From assembly GCA_900539225.1 (NCBI GenBank), contig UQBO01000007.1:1-64000 (forward strand): DNA of 64,000 bases, in the 5' to 3' direction. The notes beneath the pieces were generated by a model that was given only the letters and a program-made list of their open reading frames with translations, had not been told where the DNA came from and ran no database searches. Of the stretch, positions 1 to 9,500 are shown in pieces. The position numbers and the translations under genes are program-made. This DNA comes from an uncultured Eubacteriales bacterium. GTDB taxonomy: Bacteria > Bacillota > Clostridia > Tissierellales > Peptoniphilaceae. The first letter of the stretch is position 1, and each line of letters opens with the position of its first letter.

Positions 1-21
1 ATCACCGCTAAAGCTAAACTG

Positions 22-46
22 AACCCCCAGTCTAACTGGGGGTTTT
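22..46 (+). terminator. Intrinsic terminator of a gene left of the window
   Basis: A perfect 10-bp stem (22-31 with 35-44) with a CTA loop and five consecutive G-C pairs is followed on the plus strand by TTTTCT. The tail suits plus-strand transcription entering from beyond base 1. The minus-strand side lacks a T-run, so it is probably not the rpsI terminator. Confidence 0.6.
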
Positions 47-53
47 CTAATAC

Positions 54-85
54 AAAAAATAAGACCGTGCATCTGCAAGGTCTTA
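54..85 (-). terminator. Intrinsic terminator of rplM-rpsI
   Basis: On the minus strand a 7-bp outer stem (TAAGACC paired with GGTCTTA, 60-66 and 79-85) encloses an inner TGCA/TGCA stem and runs directly into six T residues (54-59). It lies about 20 bp after the rpsI stop codon, where the terminator of this two-gene unit is expected. Confidence 0.85.
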
Positions 86-106
86 CTTCTATATATAGTA
101 ATAAAA

Positions 107-496
107 CTATCTCTTTGAGAATTGTGAACTCTTTCTAGCTTTCTTAAGTCCGTATTTCTTTCTTTCTTTCATACGTGGATCTCTAGTTAAGAATCCAGCC
201 TTCTTTAAGATTGATCTGTATTCAGGATCAACTTCAAGTAAAGCTCTTGATAAGCCATGTCTTATAGCTCCTGCTTGGCCTGTAAATCCGCCACCGTTAA
301 CTAAAACGTACACATCAAATTTACCAAGTGTATCAGTTAGGTTAAGAGGTTCACGAACAATGTTTTTTAACAATTCTTCTTTTAAATATTGATTAATATC
401 TCTGTGGTTGATAGTAAATTTACCATCTCCAGGCACTAATCTTACTCTTGCTACTGAAGATTTTCTTCTGCCTGTTCCTTGAATAAGTTTTTCCAT
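107..496 (-). CDS. rpsI: 30S ribosomal protein S9
   Basis: The 129-residue product is the usual length for bacterial S9, a protein of the 30S head whose C-terminal tail reaches the P-site tRNA. The N terminus has the family pattern GTGRRKSSVARVRL. The C terminus is strongly basic and ends SSQFSKR, matching the conserved tail. The gene lies 16 bp downstream of rplM, the standard bacterial pair, and starts with ATG after a GGAGGA ribosome binding site. A clear terminator follows. Nothing is unusual, and the call is secure. Confidence 0.98.
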   Translation of the reverse strand: MEKLIQGTGRRKSSVARVRLVPGDGKFTINHRDINQYLKEELLKNIVREPLNLTDTLGKFDVYVLVNGGGFTGQAGAIRHGLSRALLEVDPEYRSILKKAGFLTRDPRMKERKKYGLKKARKSSQFSKR

Positions 497-512
497 CTAT
501 TCGTCCTCCTTT

Positions 513-941
513 CTAAAACTCATACTTTTCTGGCTTTTGTGCTTCGTGATTGTGTTCTGGGCCAGAATATACTTTTAATTTTCTAAACATTTGTCTTCCT
601 AATCTGTTCTTTGGAAGCATACCTTTAACAGCTAATCTGATTGCCATCTCAGGATTGTTTTGCATCATATCTTGGTAACTGATTTCTCTAAGTCCTCCAG
701 GATATCCTGTGTGGTAGTAGTGTTTCTTTTGAAATAATTTCTTTCCTGTTAATTTTACCTTATCAGCGTTTACGATGATAACGTAATCACCTGTATCTAC
801 GTGTGGTGTAAAAGTTGCTTTGTGTTTTCCTCTTAAGATCTTAGCAACTTCGCTTGCTAGTCTACCTAGGACTTTGCCTTCAGCGTCTATAACTAACCAT
901 TTTCTCTCAATATTTTGAGCGTTGGCCATAAATGAACTCAT
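513..941 (-). CDS. rplM: 50S ribosomal protein L13
   Basis: This 142-residue protein carries the L13 core: the WLVIDAEGKVLGRLAS segment near the N terminus, the GDYVIIVNADKVKLTGKK segment and the GMLPKNRLGRQMF motif. L13 binds 23S rRNA early in 50S assembly. The ATG at 941 has GGAGG about 7 bases upstream. A second ATG four codons in is possible but has no better binding site. A consensus-like promoter precedes it at 1010-1038, so rplM-rpsI can be transcribed independently of pepF although all lie on the same strand. L13 is known to regulate its own operon in several bacteria, but I could not recognise a leader fold here. Confidence 0.98.
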   Translation of the reverse strand: MSSFMANAQNIERKWLVIDAEGKVLGRLASEVAKILRGKHKATFTPHVDTGDYVIIVNADKVKLTGKKLFQKKHYYHTGYPGGLREISYQDMMQNNPEMAIRLAVKGMLPKNRLGRQMFRKLKVYSGPEHNHEAQKPEKYEF

Positions 942-1009
942 TTTTTTCCTCCTTTAAAAAACATTGTTTTTAAAAAAGTTTCCGGGTCTTTTCTAAAACA
1001 CTAACAAAC

Positions 1010-1038
1010 ATTTTAATACAAAATACTCTAATTGTCAA
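1010..1038 (-). promoter_or_regulatory. Promoter of rplM-rpsI
   Basis: On the minus strand TTGACA (1038-1033), a 17-bp spacer and TAAAAT (1015-1010) form a near-consensus housekeeping promoter. It sits just after the pepF stop codon and leaves a leader of roughly 60 nt before rplM. Confidence 0.75.
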
Positions 1039-1055
1039 GTATTTTCGTTAATTTT

Positions 1056-2849
1056 TTATAAATTTTTGCTTAATTCTTCAATTTTATCAACTATTGATGA
1101 TATATAGCTGATTGTGTTCTTTAGTGAATCAGTAGTAGTGATGTCAACGCCTGATAGTTTAGCCCACTCTACTGGGTTATATAGACCGCCTTGTTTAATT
1201 ACGTTTAACCAATTACTTACAGATTCTTCATCGTCTTCAAGTATCTTTCTTGATACGTTTGTTGCAATTGATAAACCAGCTGAGTATGTGTATGAGTATA
1301 AACCTGAGTAGTAATGAGGTTGTCTCATCCATGTCATTTCACAGCCATCTGTTAATTCGACTTCACCTTGCCAGAACTCTTCAAGTGTTTCCTTATATAG
1401 TCTGTTTAATGTATCTGCATCTAGGTTTTGTCCTTCATCAACTAAGTTATATGCTTTTCTTTGGAAATAAGCTTCTAAGAAATGTGTAACGAAGTTATGG
1501 TAATAAGTCTTGGCAATGATTGAGAAGTAAATCCATCTAAGCATTCTAGGATCTTCGGTCTTCTTCATCAAGTAATTAGCAAGCATCATCTCATTCATTG
1601 TCGATGGTGATTCTGAATAGAACATAGATGGGTTACAGTCAAAGTATGATTGATACTTTTGCGATAACATAAAGTTACCTGCATGGCCAAGTTCGTGTAT
1701 CATAGTAAATACGCTGTCCATCTTGCCAGTCCATATCATAAGTATATATGATGGGAAGCCAGCTGGTGTTGAGCAATATGCTCCTGTGTACTTACCTTTG
1801 TTTTCAACGTAGTCAATGTTTTTGCCTTCAAGAACTTTCTTAATTTGTTCTAGATATTCATCGCCTAATACGTTTAAAGCACTATAAATATAGTCCTTAG
1901 CTCCATCAAGTGTTATTTCTGGATCAAATTCTGGATCTATATTTGCTTTTAAATCATAGTAATTAATCTTTTCTAAACCAAGCCCATCTTTTAATACTCT
2001 AGCAAACTTTCTCATTACTGGTGAAAGCTCTTTCATTATTGTGTCTAGATGATTTTCATAAATCTCTCTAGGCACCTCTTGTTCAGCAAGTAGATAATCT
2101 GTTACGCTATCGTAGCCTCTAAGCTTTGACATAATTTTATCTTTTTGCATATTCAAATTAAATGCCATCGCTGTACTATGGACAGTCTTTGATAGATCTT
2201 TATAGAAATGATTAAATGACTCTCTTCTTAAGTCCTTATCTTCATCATACTCATACTTTTCTTCAAATAAAGCATATGAGTTATTATATTTCTTACCATT
2301 GACCTCAAATTGTTCAAATGTCAAGTCTTGTAACTTAATTGTGTTATACAATTGTTCAGGCGCCATACTTAATGGTGTAAAGGCTTGAATAACTTTTTCT
2401 TCAGCATCGCTTAAATAAGTTTTCTTCTTTAAAATAACGCTGTGGAAATATACCTTTAAGCCATCTACCTTTTCTAGCTTTTCAAGCATTGGAATATCTA
2501 GCTTTGCTATCTCAAGCTCAACGAATAAAGTGTTTTCATCTAGCTTGTTATACATATTTAGTAGCTCATTGAAAAAGGCTAGTTCAGTAGAGTTTGTCAT
2601 GTCGACATCCTTGTTTAGATATGCATAATCTATAACTAAGGAGAATCTTTTAATTATCTCTTCGTATTCTTTAAAAGCTTTGACTATAGTATCGAAATCA
2701 TTTAATTTTCCTTCATAGTTTTCTTTTAGATTTAAAGATGCTTCTAACAAATCATTTGCTTCTTTTCTAGCTTCTTCTTTTGATTTAAATATTGCTGACG
2801 TATCCCAAGTTAAATTCTTATCAACTTCACTTCTGTTTAGTATCGTCAT
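1056..2849 (-). CDS. pepF: Oligoendopeptidase F, M3 family zinc metallopeptidase
   Basis: This cytoplasmic zinc peptidase cleaves oligopeptides and helps recycle imported or waste peptides. The 597-residue product has the M3 signature HELGH at residues 385-389 inside IHELGHAGNF, plus the PepF-type MNEMMLANYLM region downstream that includes the third zinc ligand. Length matches the family. I place the start at the ATG at 2849, preceded by GGGGTG at a usual distance; a TTG four codons upstream is also in frame but lies inside that binding site. The gene follows mscL by 12 bp and should be co-transcribed with it. Assignment to subfamily F rests on overall sequence pattern. Confidence 0.95.
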   Translation of the reverse strand: MTILNRSEVDKNLTWDTSAIFKSKEEARKEANDLLEASLNLKENYEGKLNDFDTIVKAFKEYEEIIKRFSLVIDYAYLNKDVDMTNSTELAFFNELLNMYNKLDENTLFVELEIAKLDIPMLEKLEKVDGLKVYFHSVILKKKTYLSDAEEKVIQAFTPLSMAPEQLYNTIKLQDLTFEQFEVNGKKYNNSYALFEEKYEYDEDKDLRRESFNHFYKDLSKTVHSTAMAFNLNMQKDKIMSKLRGYDSVTDYLLAEQEVPREIYENHLDTIMKELSPVMRKFARVLKDGLGLEKINYYDLKANIDPEFDPEITLDGAKDYIYSALNVLGDEYLEQIKKVLEGKNIDYVENKGKYTGAYCSTPAGFPSYILMIWTGKMDSVFTMIHELGHAGNFMLSQKYQSYFDCNPSMFYSESPSTMNEMMLANYLMKKTEDPRMLRWIYFSIIAKTYYHNFVTHFLEAYFQRKAYNLVDEGQNLDADTLNRLYKETLEEFWQGEVELTDGCEMTWMRQPHYYSGLYSYTYSAGLSIATNVSRKILEDDEESVSNWLNVIKQGGLYNPVEWAKLSGVDITTTDSLKNTISYISSIVDKIEELSKNL

Positions 2850-2861
2850 AATACACCCCAA

Positions 2862-3305
2862 TTATTTAAGTTCTGAAGTACAGTTAGGGCATCTTGTTGC
2901 GTTAATGTCTATTGTTGATTTACAATATGGGCATACTTTTGTTGTAGGTGCTGCTTCTGCTTCAGGCTTCTTAGTAAGTGCTCTAGCTTTGTTTATTGCT
3001 TTAATTATTAAGAATAATACAAAAGCTATAATTAAAAAGTCAATAATTCTGTTTAAGAATACTCCATAGTTTAGTGTAGCTGCACCAGCTTCTTGTGCTT
3101 CGGCAAGTGTAGCGTATTTGCCGCCATCAAGTGTAATGAAATAATTGCTAATATCTGCCCCGCCAAGTAATAGTCCAATAAGTGGCATGATGATGTCATC
3201 TACAAGTGAGCTAACTATCTTTGAGAAAGCTCCACCTATAATAACACCTACTGCTAGGTCCATTACACTGCCCTTTGAAATAAATTCTTTGAATTCTTTT
3301 AACAT
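2862..3305 (-). CDS. mscL: Large-conductance mechanosensitive channel with C-terminal zinc ribbon
   Basis: MscL opens under membrane tension to release solutes during hypo-osmotic shock. The 147-residue protein shows the MLKEFKEFISKGSVMDLAVG start, TM1 at about residues 16-45 with the gate-lining GVIIGGAFSKIV segment, and TM2 at about 83-104. The C-terminal part is not the usual helical bundle alone: residues 125-142 hold two CxxC pairs (C125/C128 and C139/C142), a zinc-ribbon pattern seen in some Bacillota MscL proteins. A strong GGAGG precedes the ATG. It sits between the dCMP deaminase gene and pepF on the same strand. Confidence 0.97.
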   Translation of the reverse strand: MLKEFKEFISKGSVMDLAVGVIIGGAFSKIVSSLVDDIIMPLIGLLLGGADISNYFITLDGGKYATLAEAQEAGAATLNYGVFLNRIIDFLIIAFVLFLIIKAINKARALTKKPEAEAAPTTKVCPYCKSTIDINATRCPNCTSELK

Positions 3306-3335
3306 CTTCTTTACCTCCTATTTTAAAAAATTGAA

Positions 3336-3779
3336 CTAAGCCATGTCCACATCTAATTTTATGTGTTCTATGTGGTTTTTATCAAGTAATTCTAGTGCAT
3401 ACTCATCCACTCTATATGCATTAGAATAATATATTTTACTGATACCTGCTTGAATCAAAGCTTTTGTGCAGTTTAAGCACGGGAAGTGTGTTACGTAGCA
3501 CACACAGCCATCGACCTTGATGCCTTCTTTTGCACAATATAAAAGCGCGTTCATCTCAGCATGTATAGTCGCTATGCAGTGACCGTCCCTCATTGTGTGG
3601 CCTATCTCTGAGCAGTGCGGATTACCTTTTATACTGCCATTGTAGCCGCTTGAGACTATCCTGTTGTCCTTATTAACGAGTAAGCAGCCCACGTAGGCCC
3701 TGTCGCATGTTGATCTCTTCGCTATCATGTGAGCGATTGACATAAAATACTCTTGCCACGAGCTTCTTGTATCAGCCAT
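3336..3779 (-). CDS. comEB: dCMP deaminase (ComEB type)
   Basis: This cytidine/deoxycytidylate deaminase-family enzyme probably converts dCMP to dUMP for thymidylate synthesis. The zinc site is visible as HAE at residues 73-75 and PCLNC at 100-104 (C101 and C104). The N-terminal SxxxxYFMSIAHMIAKRSTC segment is typical of dCMP deaminases. Length is 147 residues. The ATG overlaps the stop codon of pyk (TAATG), so translation is probably coupled. The name comEB comes from the Bacillus homologue; here it is not in a com operon, so a competence role should not be assumed. Confidence 0.93.
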   Translation of the reverse strand: MADTRSSWQEYFMSIAHMIAKRSTCDRAYVGCLLVNKDNRIVSSGYNGSIKGNPHCSEIGHTMRDGHCIATIHAEMNALLYCAKEGIKVDGCVCYVTHFPCLNCTKALIQAGISKIYYSNAYRVDEYALELLDKNHIEHIKLDVDMA

Positions 3780-5545
3780 TAAATCACTTCCTCTTCATCA
3801 AATATTTTACCTTCGTAAATTTCTCCAGTTATTGCATCGATGCTTATGATGTCTCCAGTTTTTATGCTCTTCATCGCTTCCCCCGCGCCAACAACTGTTG
3901 CTAGATGGTAATTAATGCCAACTATAGCACCTTGACTAGTTAGACCACCTTCAACTGTTATTATGCCTGATGACTTTTGTATATATGGAAGCATGTCTTT
4001 ATATACCCCTATAGTTACTATAATATCGCCATTTGAAAAAGTTTCTTCTAATTCCTTAGCATTTTTAGCTACACAAGCTCTTGCACTTATCTTGTGCTTG
4101 CCTATGCCCATGCCTTTGCATAAAAGTTTGCCAACTGTCTTTACCATCATAATGTTTGTTGAACCAGCCTTTCCAAGCGGCATGCCCGCTGTTAAAATAA
4201 CCAGTTCTCCCTCCTTTACAAATTTTATATTCTTTAATATATTTATAGATTCGTAGAATAAATCATCTATGCTTGATGCAAGAGTCGCTCTGATTGGGTA
4301 GACGCCCCACTCAATTGCTAATTGCCTTCTGACTTTTTCATCTGTAGTAGCGGCAATGATTGGTGACTTCGGCTTGAATTTTGAAATGTTTCTCGCAGTA
4401 AGCCCCGATGTAGTGGCGGCTATAATCACTTTCGCATCCAAATCAAGTGCCGCTTCTCTCGTCGCTTTGGCAATAGAGTTTGTTATGTTAATCTCGTGTT
4501 CATCGTTTGTACTATCAACAATGATTTTATAATCAAGGCTGTCCTCAATCTTTACTGCAATTTTCCTCATCATCTCACATGACTTAATTGGATAATTTCC
4601 CGCTGCCGTCTCGCCCGATAGCATTATTGCGCTCGAACCATCTAAGATGGCGTTGGCAACATCAGTTACCTCTGCTCTAGTTGGTCTTGGGTTTCTAATC
4701 ATTGAGTCAAGCATTTGAGTCGCTGTAATTACAAATTTGCCTTTTAGATTGCACTTTCTAATTATGTCCTTTTGCACTAATGGTACGTCCTCTTCATCAA
4801 GTTCAACACCCATATCGCCTCTGGCAACCATAATGCCGTCGGATGCGTCTATAATCTCGTCAATATTTTGAACACCTTCTAAATTTTCTATCTTAGAAAT
4901 GATTTTGATATCGTCTCCACCATTGCTCTCAAGTATCTTTCTTATCTCTAACACATCTTTTGTGCTTCTAATAAAAGAGGCCGCGATGAAGTCTACATCA
5001 TTTTCAATGCCAAAGATTAAGTCTTCAATATCTTTTTCAGTGAGCGTTGGTAAATTAACTTTAACCGATGGCAGATTAACGCCTTTTCTATCGCTTAGCT
5101 CGCCGCTATTAACAGCCTTCATATAAACGTTCTTCTCATCAACTGATATTACAGTGAATTCTACAAGGCCATCGTCAATAAGAACTCTATCATTTGCCTT
5201 TAAATCCTTAGCAATGTCTTTATATGTGACAGAGACCATTGTCTCGTCGCCTTCTACATCTTCACTTGTGAGAGTAAAGTCTTGTCCTTGCTCTATCCTA
5301 ATCATACCGTCTTTGAAGGTCTTTATCCTTATCTCAGGTCCTTTTGTATCAAGCATTATAGCTATAGGCTTATCAAGATCATCCCTAAGCTTCTTTATAG
5401 TATCTATCCTTTTTTTATGCTCTGAATGAGTGCCGTGCGAAAAGTTTAGTCTAGCAACATTCATTCCTTCATTAACAAGCGCCTTTAGCACTTCGTATGA
5501 GTCCGAACTCGGTCCAATTGTACAAACTATCTTAGTCTTTTTCAT
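3779..5545 (-). CDS. pyk: Pyruvate kinase with C-terminal PEP-utilising domain
   Basis: Pyruvate kinase makes pyruvate and ATP from phosphoenolpyruvate and ADP, the last step of glycolysis. The product is about 588 residues from the ATG at 5545, which has GGAG overlapping the pfkA stop. A longer in-frame extension upstream is non-homologous and runs back into pfkA. Visible motifs are ARLNFSHG, MLDTKGPEIR, SKIENLEG, MVARGDMGVE and MLSGETAAGNYP. The last roughly 100 residues (GDIIVTIGVYKD through GDIISIDAITGEIYEGKI) form the extra PEP-utiliser-type mobile domain common in Bacillota enzymes. It is adjacent to pfkA, a classical glycolytic pair. Confidence 0.97.
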   Translation of the reverse strand: MKKTKIVCTIGPSSDSYEVLKALVNEGMNVARLNFSHGTHSEHKKRIDTIKKLRDDLDKPIAIMLDTKGPEIRIKTFKDGMIRIEQGQDFTLTSEDVEGDETMVSVTYKDIAKDLKANDRVLIDDGLVEFTVISVDEKNVYMKAVNSGELSDRKGVNLPSVKVNLPTLTEKDIEDLIFGIENDVDFIAASFIRSTKDVLEIRKILESNGGDDIKIISKIENLEGVQNIDEIIDASDGIMVARGDMGVELDEEDVPLVQKDIIRKCNLKGKFVITATQMLDSMIRNPRPTRAEVTDVANAILDGSSAIMLSGETAAGNYPIKSCEMMRKIAVKIEDSLDYKIIVDSTNDEHEINITNSIAKATREAALDLDAKVIIAATTSGLTARNISKFKPKSPIIAATTDEKVRRQLAIEWGVYPIRATLASSIDDLFYESINILKNIKFVKEGELVILTAGMPLGKAGSTNIMMVKTVGKLLCKGMGIGKHKISARACVAKNAKELEETFSNGDIIVTIGVYKDMLPYIQKSSGIITVEGGLTSQGAIVGINYHLATVVGAGEAMKSIKTGDIISIDAITGEIYEGKIFDEEEVI

Positions 5546-5555
5546 CTTAATTCTC

Positions 5556-6515
5556 CTATATCGATAATATATCCACCATCTTAAGCTGATCTTTGTCAAA
5601 AGCTTTCTTTGTTTCAAGTGCTTCGTCTATATCTACTTCTATAATCTGGCCGCTCCTATATCCTAAAGCTAAACCTGATTTGCCACTTAATAATAAATTT
5701 ACCGCTTCGTATCCAAAATCACTTGCTAGTATCCTATCTTGAACAGTTGGTACCCCGCCTCTTTGAACATAGCCAAGAACAGTTACACGAGTTTCAATAT
5801 CACCTTTCTTTTCGATAATTCTTGCTAATTCATAAGCATCAAGCGCTCCTTCAGCCGCAACGATTATGTGGTGCTTTTTGCCCCTCTTTCTACCGTTTTT
5901 TATCTTTTTAATAATAGCATCCGTATTTAATTCTACTTCTGGTATAACTATCGATTCAGCTCCACCAGCTATACCCGAGTAAAGTGCAATATCACCGCAA
6001 TTCCTTCCCATTACCTGAAGGACTATGGCTCTGCCGTGTGACTCAGATGTATCTCTAAGCTTACTTATAGCAGAAACAGCTGTCTCAACCGCTGTCAAAA
6101 AGCCGATAGTGTAGTCAGTATATCCAAGGTCGTTATCTATAGTGCATGGCACACCTATAACTTTAACGCCTCTTCTAGCTAGCTCCCTCGCTCCTCTTAA
6201 AGTTCCGTCGCCACCAAGAGCCACTATGGCATCTATTTTAAACTTCTTTATCACTTCAAGCGCTTGATTAATGCCTTCTTCAGTCATAAATTCATCGCTT
6301 CTAGCAGTTCTAAGTATAGTTCCGCCTCTGTGGATAATGTCAGCAACGCTTGATAATGTCATCGTTTCGATGTCTCCCTTAATCAGTCCGTTGTAGCCTT
6401 CCTTTATCGCTAAAATCTTCAAATCGTTATATATAGCAGTTCTTACAACAGATCTGATAACTGCGTTCATCCCTGGTGCGTCGCCACCACTTGTTAATAT
6501 AGCAATAGTCTTCAT
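5556..6515 (-). CDS. pfkA: ATP-dependent 6-phosphofructokinase
   Basis: This enzyme commits fructose-6-phosphate to glycolysis using ATP. The 319-residue length is exactly that of bacterial PfkA. TSGGDAPGMNA at 8-18 and GGDGT at 101-105 form the nucleotide site; Gly at 104 instead of Asp points to ATP rather than pyrophosphate as donor. TIDND at 125-129 carries the catalytic aspartate, and QVMGRNCGDIAL is the substrate-binding helix. GGAGGA precedes the ATG. It lies 8 bp after dnaE and 10 bp before pyk, matching the common dnaE-pfkA-pyk arrangement of Bacillota. Confidence 0.98.
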   Translation of the reverse strand: MKTIAILTSGGDAPGMNAVIRSVVRTAIYNDLKILAIKEGYNGLIKGDIETMTLSSVADIIHRGGTILRTARSDEFMTEEGINQALEVIKKFKIDAIVALGGDGTLRGARELARRGVKVIGVPCTIDNDLGYTDYTIGFLTAVETAVSAISKLRDTSESHGRAIVLQVMGRNCGDIALYSGIAGGAESIVIPEVELNTDAIIKKIKNGRKRGKKHHIIVAAEGALDAYELARIIEKKGDIETRVTVLGYVQRGGVPTVQDRILASDFGYEAVNLLLSGKSGLALGYRSGQIIEVDIDEALETKKAFDKDQLKMVDILSI

Positions 6516-6523
6516 AGCTCCTC

Positions 6524-9500
6524 CTATTTAATAACTATATCGTCTTCATCTAAATATATTCTTAAATCTTCATATAGCTTTTCATTGTCTATGTCAATGG
6601 CTGTGCTATCATTCGATTCGATACTTGAGTTTGTCTCTTCAAAGTAGACAACTACAGGGTTATCTCCCTTGTATTTCTTTAATATATCTAAAATTTTTCT
6701 TTTATCATCTTCGCCTAAGCCATTTTTTATCCTTATATATAGAGTTTCTTTACGCTTTTCAAGCCTCTTAACTCTATCTGCAATGATGTTGATCTCATCA
6801 TTGGCACTTATTTGCAGTCTTCCCTTAACAACAATATTTTCCCCTTCTTTAATAAGATTTCTATAGTTTCCGTAAACTCTCGGGAAAATCACGACTCTTA
6901 TGCTATCATAAAGGTCTTCAAGCTCAATAAAGGCCATCATTTGATTGTTTTTAGTAACCTTCTTTGTTACAGCTGAGACCATGCCCGAATATGAAATAAA
7001 CATATTGTCCCTAAGATCTGCATCTGTCTCATCAAGAACTTTTTCTTTCATCTCAATTGAACTAAAGTCGCTGCTTTGTCTAAGCTCTTCAGTGAACTCT
7101 TCAAGTGGATGACCTGAGAAATATATGCCCGTCATCTCTTTTTCGCCTTCAAGCAGCATAAACTTCGATAGCTCTGTCGCTTCTGGTATCTTGTACTGAA
7201 CATTCGAAGAACTTTCTTCGCCAAGACCAAATAGTCCCATCTGTCCTTGAGCGTTGTTCTTCGCGTCCTTTTGTATGCTCTTTAGCATGTAGTCATATGA
7301 GCCAAGCATTTGGCTTCTATTAAGGCCTAGTGAATCAAGTGCTCCCGCCATAATCAAGGACTCAACCGACTTTTTGTTCATGGCAGTCGCGTCAACTCTA
7401 TGTGTCTTTGTTAAAAAGTCTTCGAAGGATGTAAAGCCATCAATCTCGCCTCTTGCCTTAAGTATTGAGTCAATTACGTTAGTTCCAACGTTTTTAATAG
7501 CTGAAAGGCCAAATCTGATTCCATCTCCTTCAGTCGTGAACTTTCTAAATGATTTATTTATATCTGGTCTTAAAACTTCTATGCCGAGTCTCTTACACTC
7601 TTCAAGATACTTAATTACATCAGTAGTATTGCCCATGACTGAGCTAAGTAGGCTCGCCATATACTCTTTTGGATAGTAATATTTAAGATAAGCAGTTCTA
7701 TAAGCAACTACTGAGTAAGCCGCCGAGTGAGATTTGTTGAAGGCATAGTTCGCAAAATCAAGCATATAGTCGAAAATCTCGTTCGCGACCTCTTCTTTAA
7801 TGCCGTTTCTCACAGTGCCCTTGATAATCACTTCATCTCCGTCGTCCTTGCCGTAGATAAAGTTCTTTCTCTCTTGCTCCAAGACCTTCATCTTCTTCTT
7901 ACTCATGGCTCTTCTAACTATATCAGCGCCGCCAAGCGAGTAACCAGCGAGATTTCTAAATATTCTCATTACCTGCTCTTGATATACAATGCAGCCGTAT
8001 GTCTCTTTCAAGATAGGTTCAAGATGCGGATCAAGGTAAGTGATCTTCGATGGATCGTGCCTTGCCTCAACAAACTTTGGTATCGATTGCATTGGTCCCG
8101 GCCTGAATAATGAGTTAGCGGCTATAAGGTCTTCAAACTTTTGTGCTCTTAAATCTTTTAAGAACCTTCTCATACCGACCGACTCAAATTGAAATATGCC
8201 TATAGTTTCAGCCTCTGTAAATAGGCCTATAACGTTTTTGTCGTCGCATTCCATATGGTCAAAATCAACTTTTCTTCCATAGTTTTGCTCAATCATATCG
8301 AGTGCGTCTTGAATCACAGTTAAGTTCCTTAATCCAAGGAAGTCCATCTTTAAAAAGCCTAGCTCTTCAAGCTCTGTCATTGTGAATTGCGTTGATATCG
8401 ATTCTTTATTTTTAACCAGTGGCAAGTGATTTGTAATAGTCTCTTCCGTAATCAATATGCCGGCCGCATGTGTACCAATATTTCTAGGTAAACCCTCTAA
8501 TTGCCTTGATATATCTATAATCTTCTTTGCTTCTTCATCCTCATCGTAAGCTTTTTTAAATTCTGGATTTCTCTCTAATGCTTTGTCGATGGTGATATCT
8601 AGGTCCCTCGGAACCATCTTAGCAAGTGCATCCGCCTTGTTAAGTGGCACATCTAAGGCTCTAGCAACATCACGAATAACAGCTCTTGCAGCAAGTGTAC
8701 CGAAGGTAATTATCTGGCTAACTTTATCTTCGCCATATTTCCTAATAACATAGTCAATAACTTCAGATCTTCTTTCGTAACCAAAGTCTACGTCTATATC
8801 GGGCATGGAAACCCTTTCCGGATTTAAAAATCTTTCAAAAAGTAAATCGTATTTTAATGGATCAACGTCAACTATGCCTAAGGCGTATGAAACAACACTT
8901 CCTGCCGCCGAGCCTCTTCCTGGGCCTACAGGTATGCCATTTTCTTTAGCATACATAATAAAGTCTCTAACTACTAGGAAATAATCAACATAACCCATGG
9001 ACTTAATGATGTTAAACTCCTTCTCCATCCTGTCCTTTATATCATCGCTTACCTCTCCATATCTCTTTACTAAGCCCTCTTCACAAAGTTTGTGTAAGTA
9101 CTCAGCGTGAGTCATATCCTCTTCTACCTCAAAGTTTGGTAAGTGTTTTTGATGAAATTCAATTTCTATATTGCATCTGTCTTTAATAATTTCAGTATTT
9201 TTTATAGCCTCTGGCGCATATGCAAATAACTTCGCCATCTCCTCAGGACTCTTCACATAAAACTCTTCGCTTGGGAAACGCATTCTGTTCTCGTCGTCAA
9301 TCTTTGAAAGAGTTTGTATACATAAAAGCACATCATGAACCTTGGCATCTTCTTTCCTTAAGTAATGGCAGTCGTTTGTAGCGACTAGACCAATATCAAG
9401 CTCTTTAGAAAGCTCCATAAGATAATTATTCACATAAGCTTGCTCCTTGATGCCATGGTCTTGAAGCTCTAAGAAGAAATTATCTTCTCCAAATATATCC

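Noticed and set aside
942..1009. L13 autoregulatory leader
   Set aside because: L13 leaders are known, but the leader here shows no hairpin convincing enough to report as a feature.
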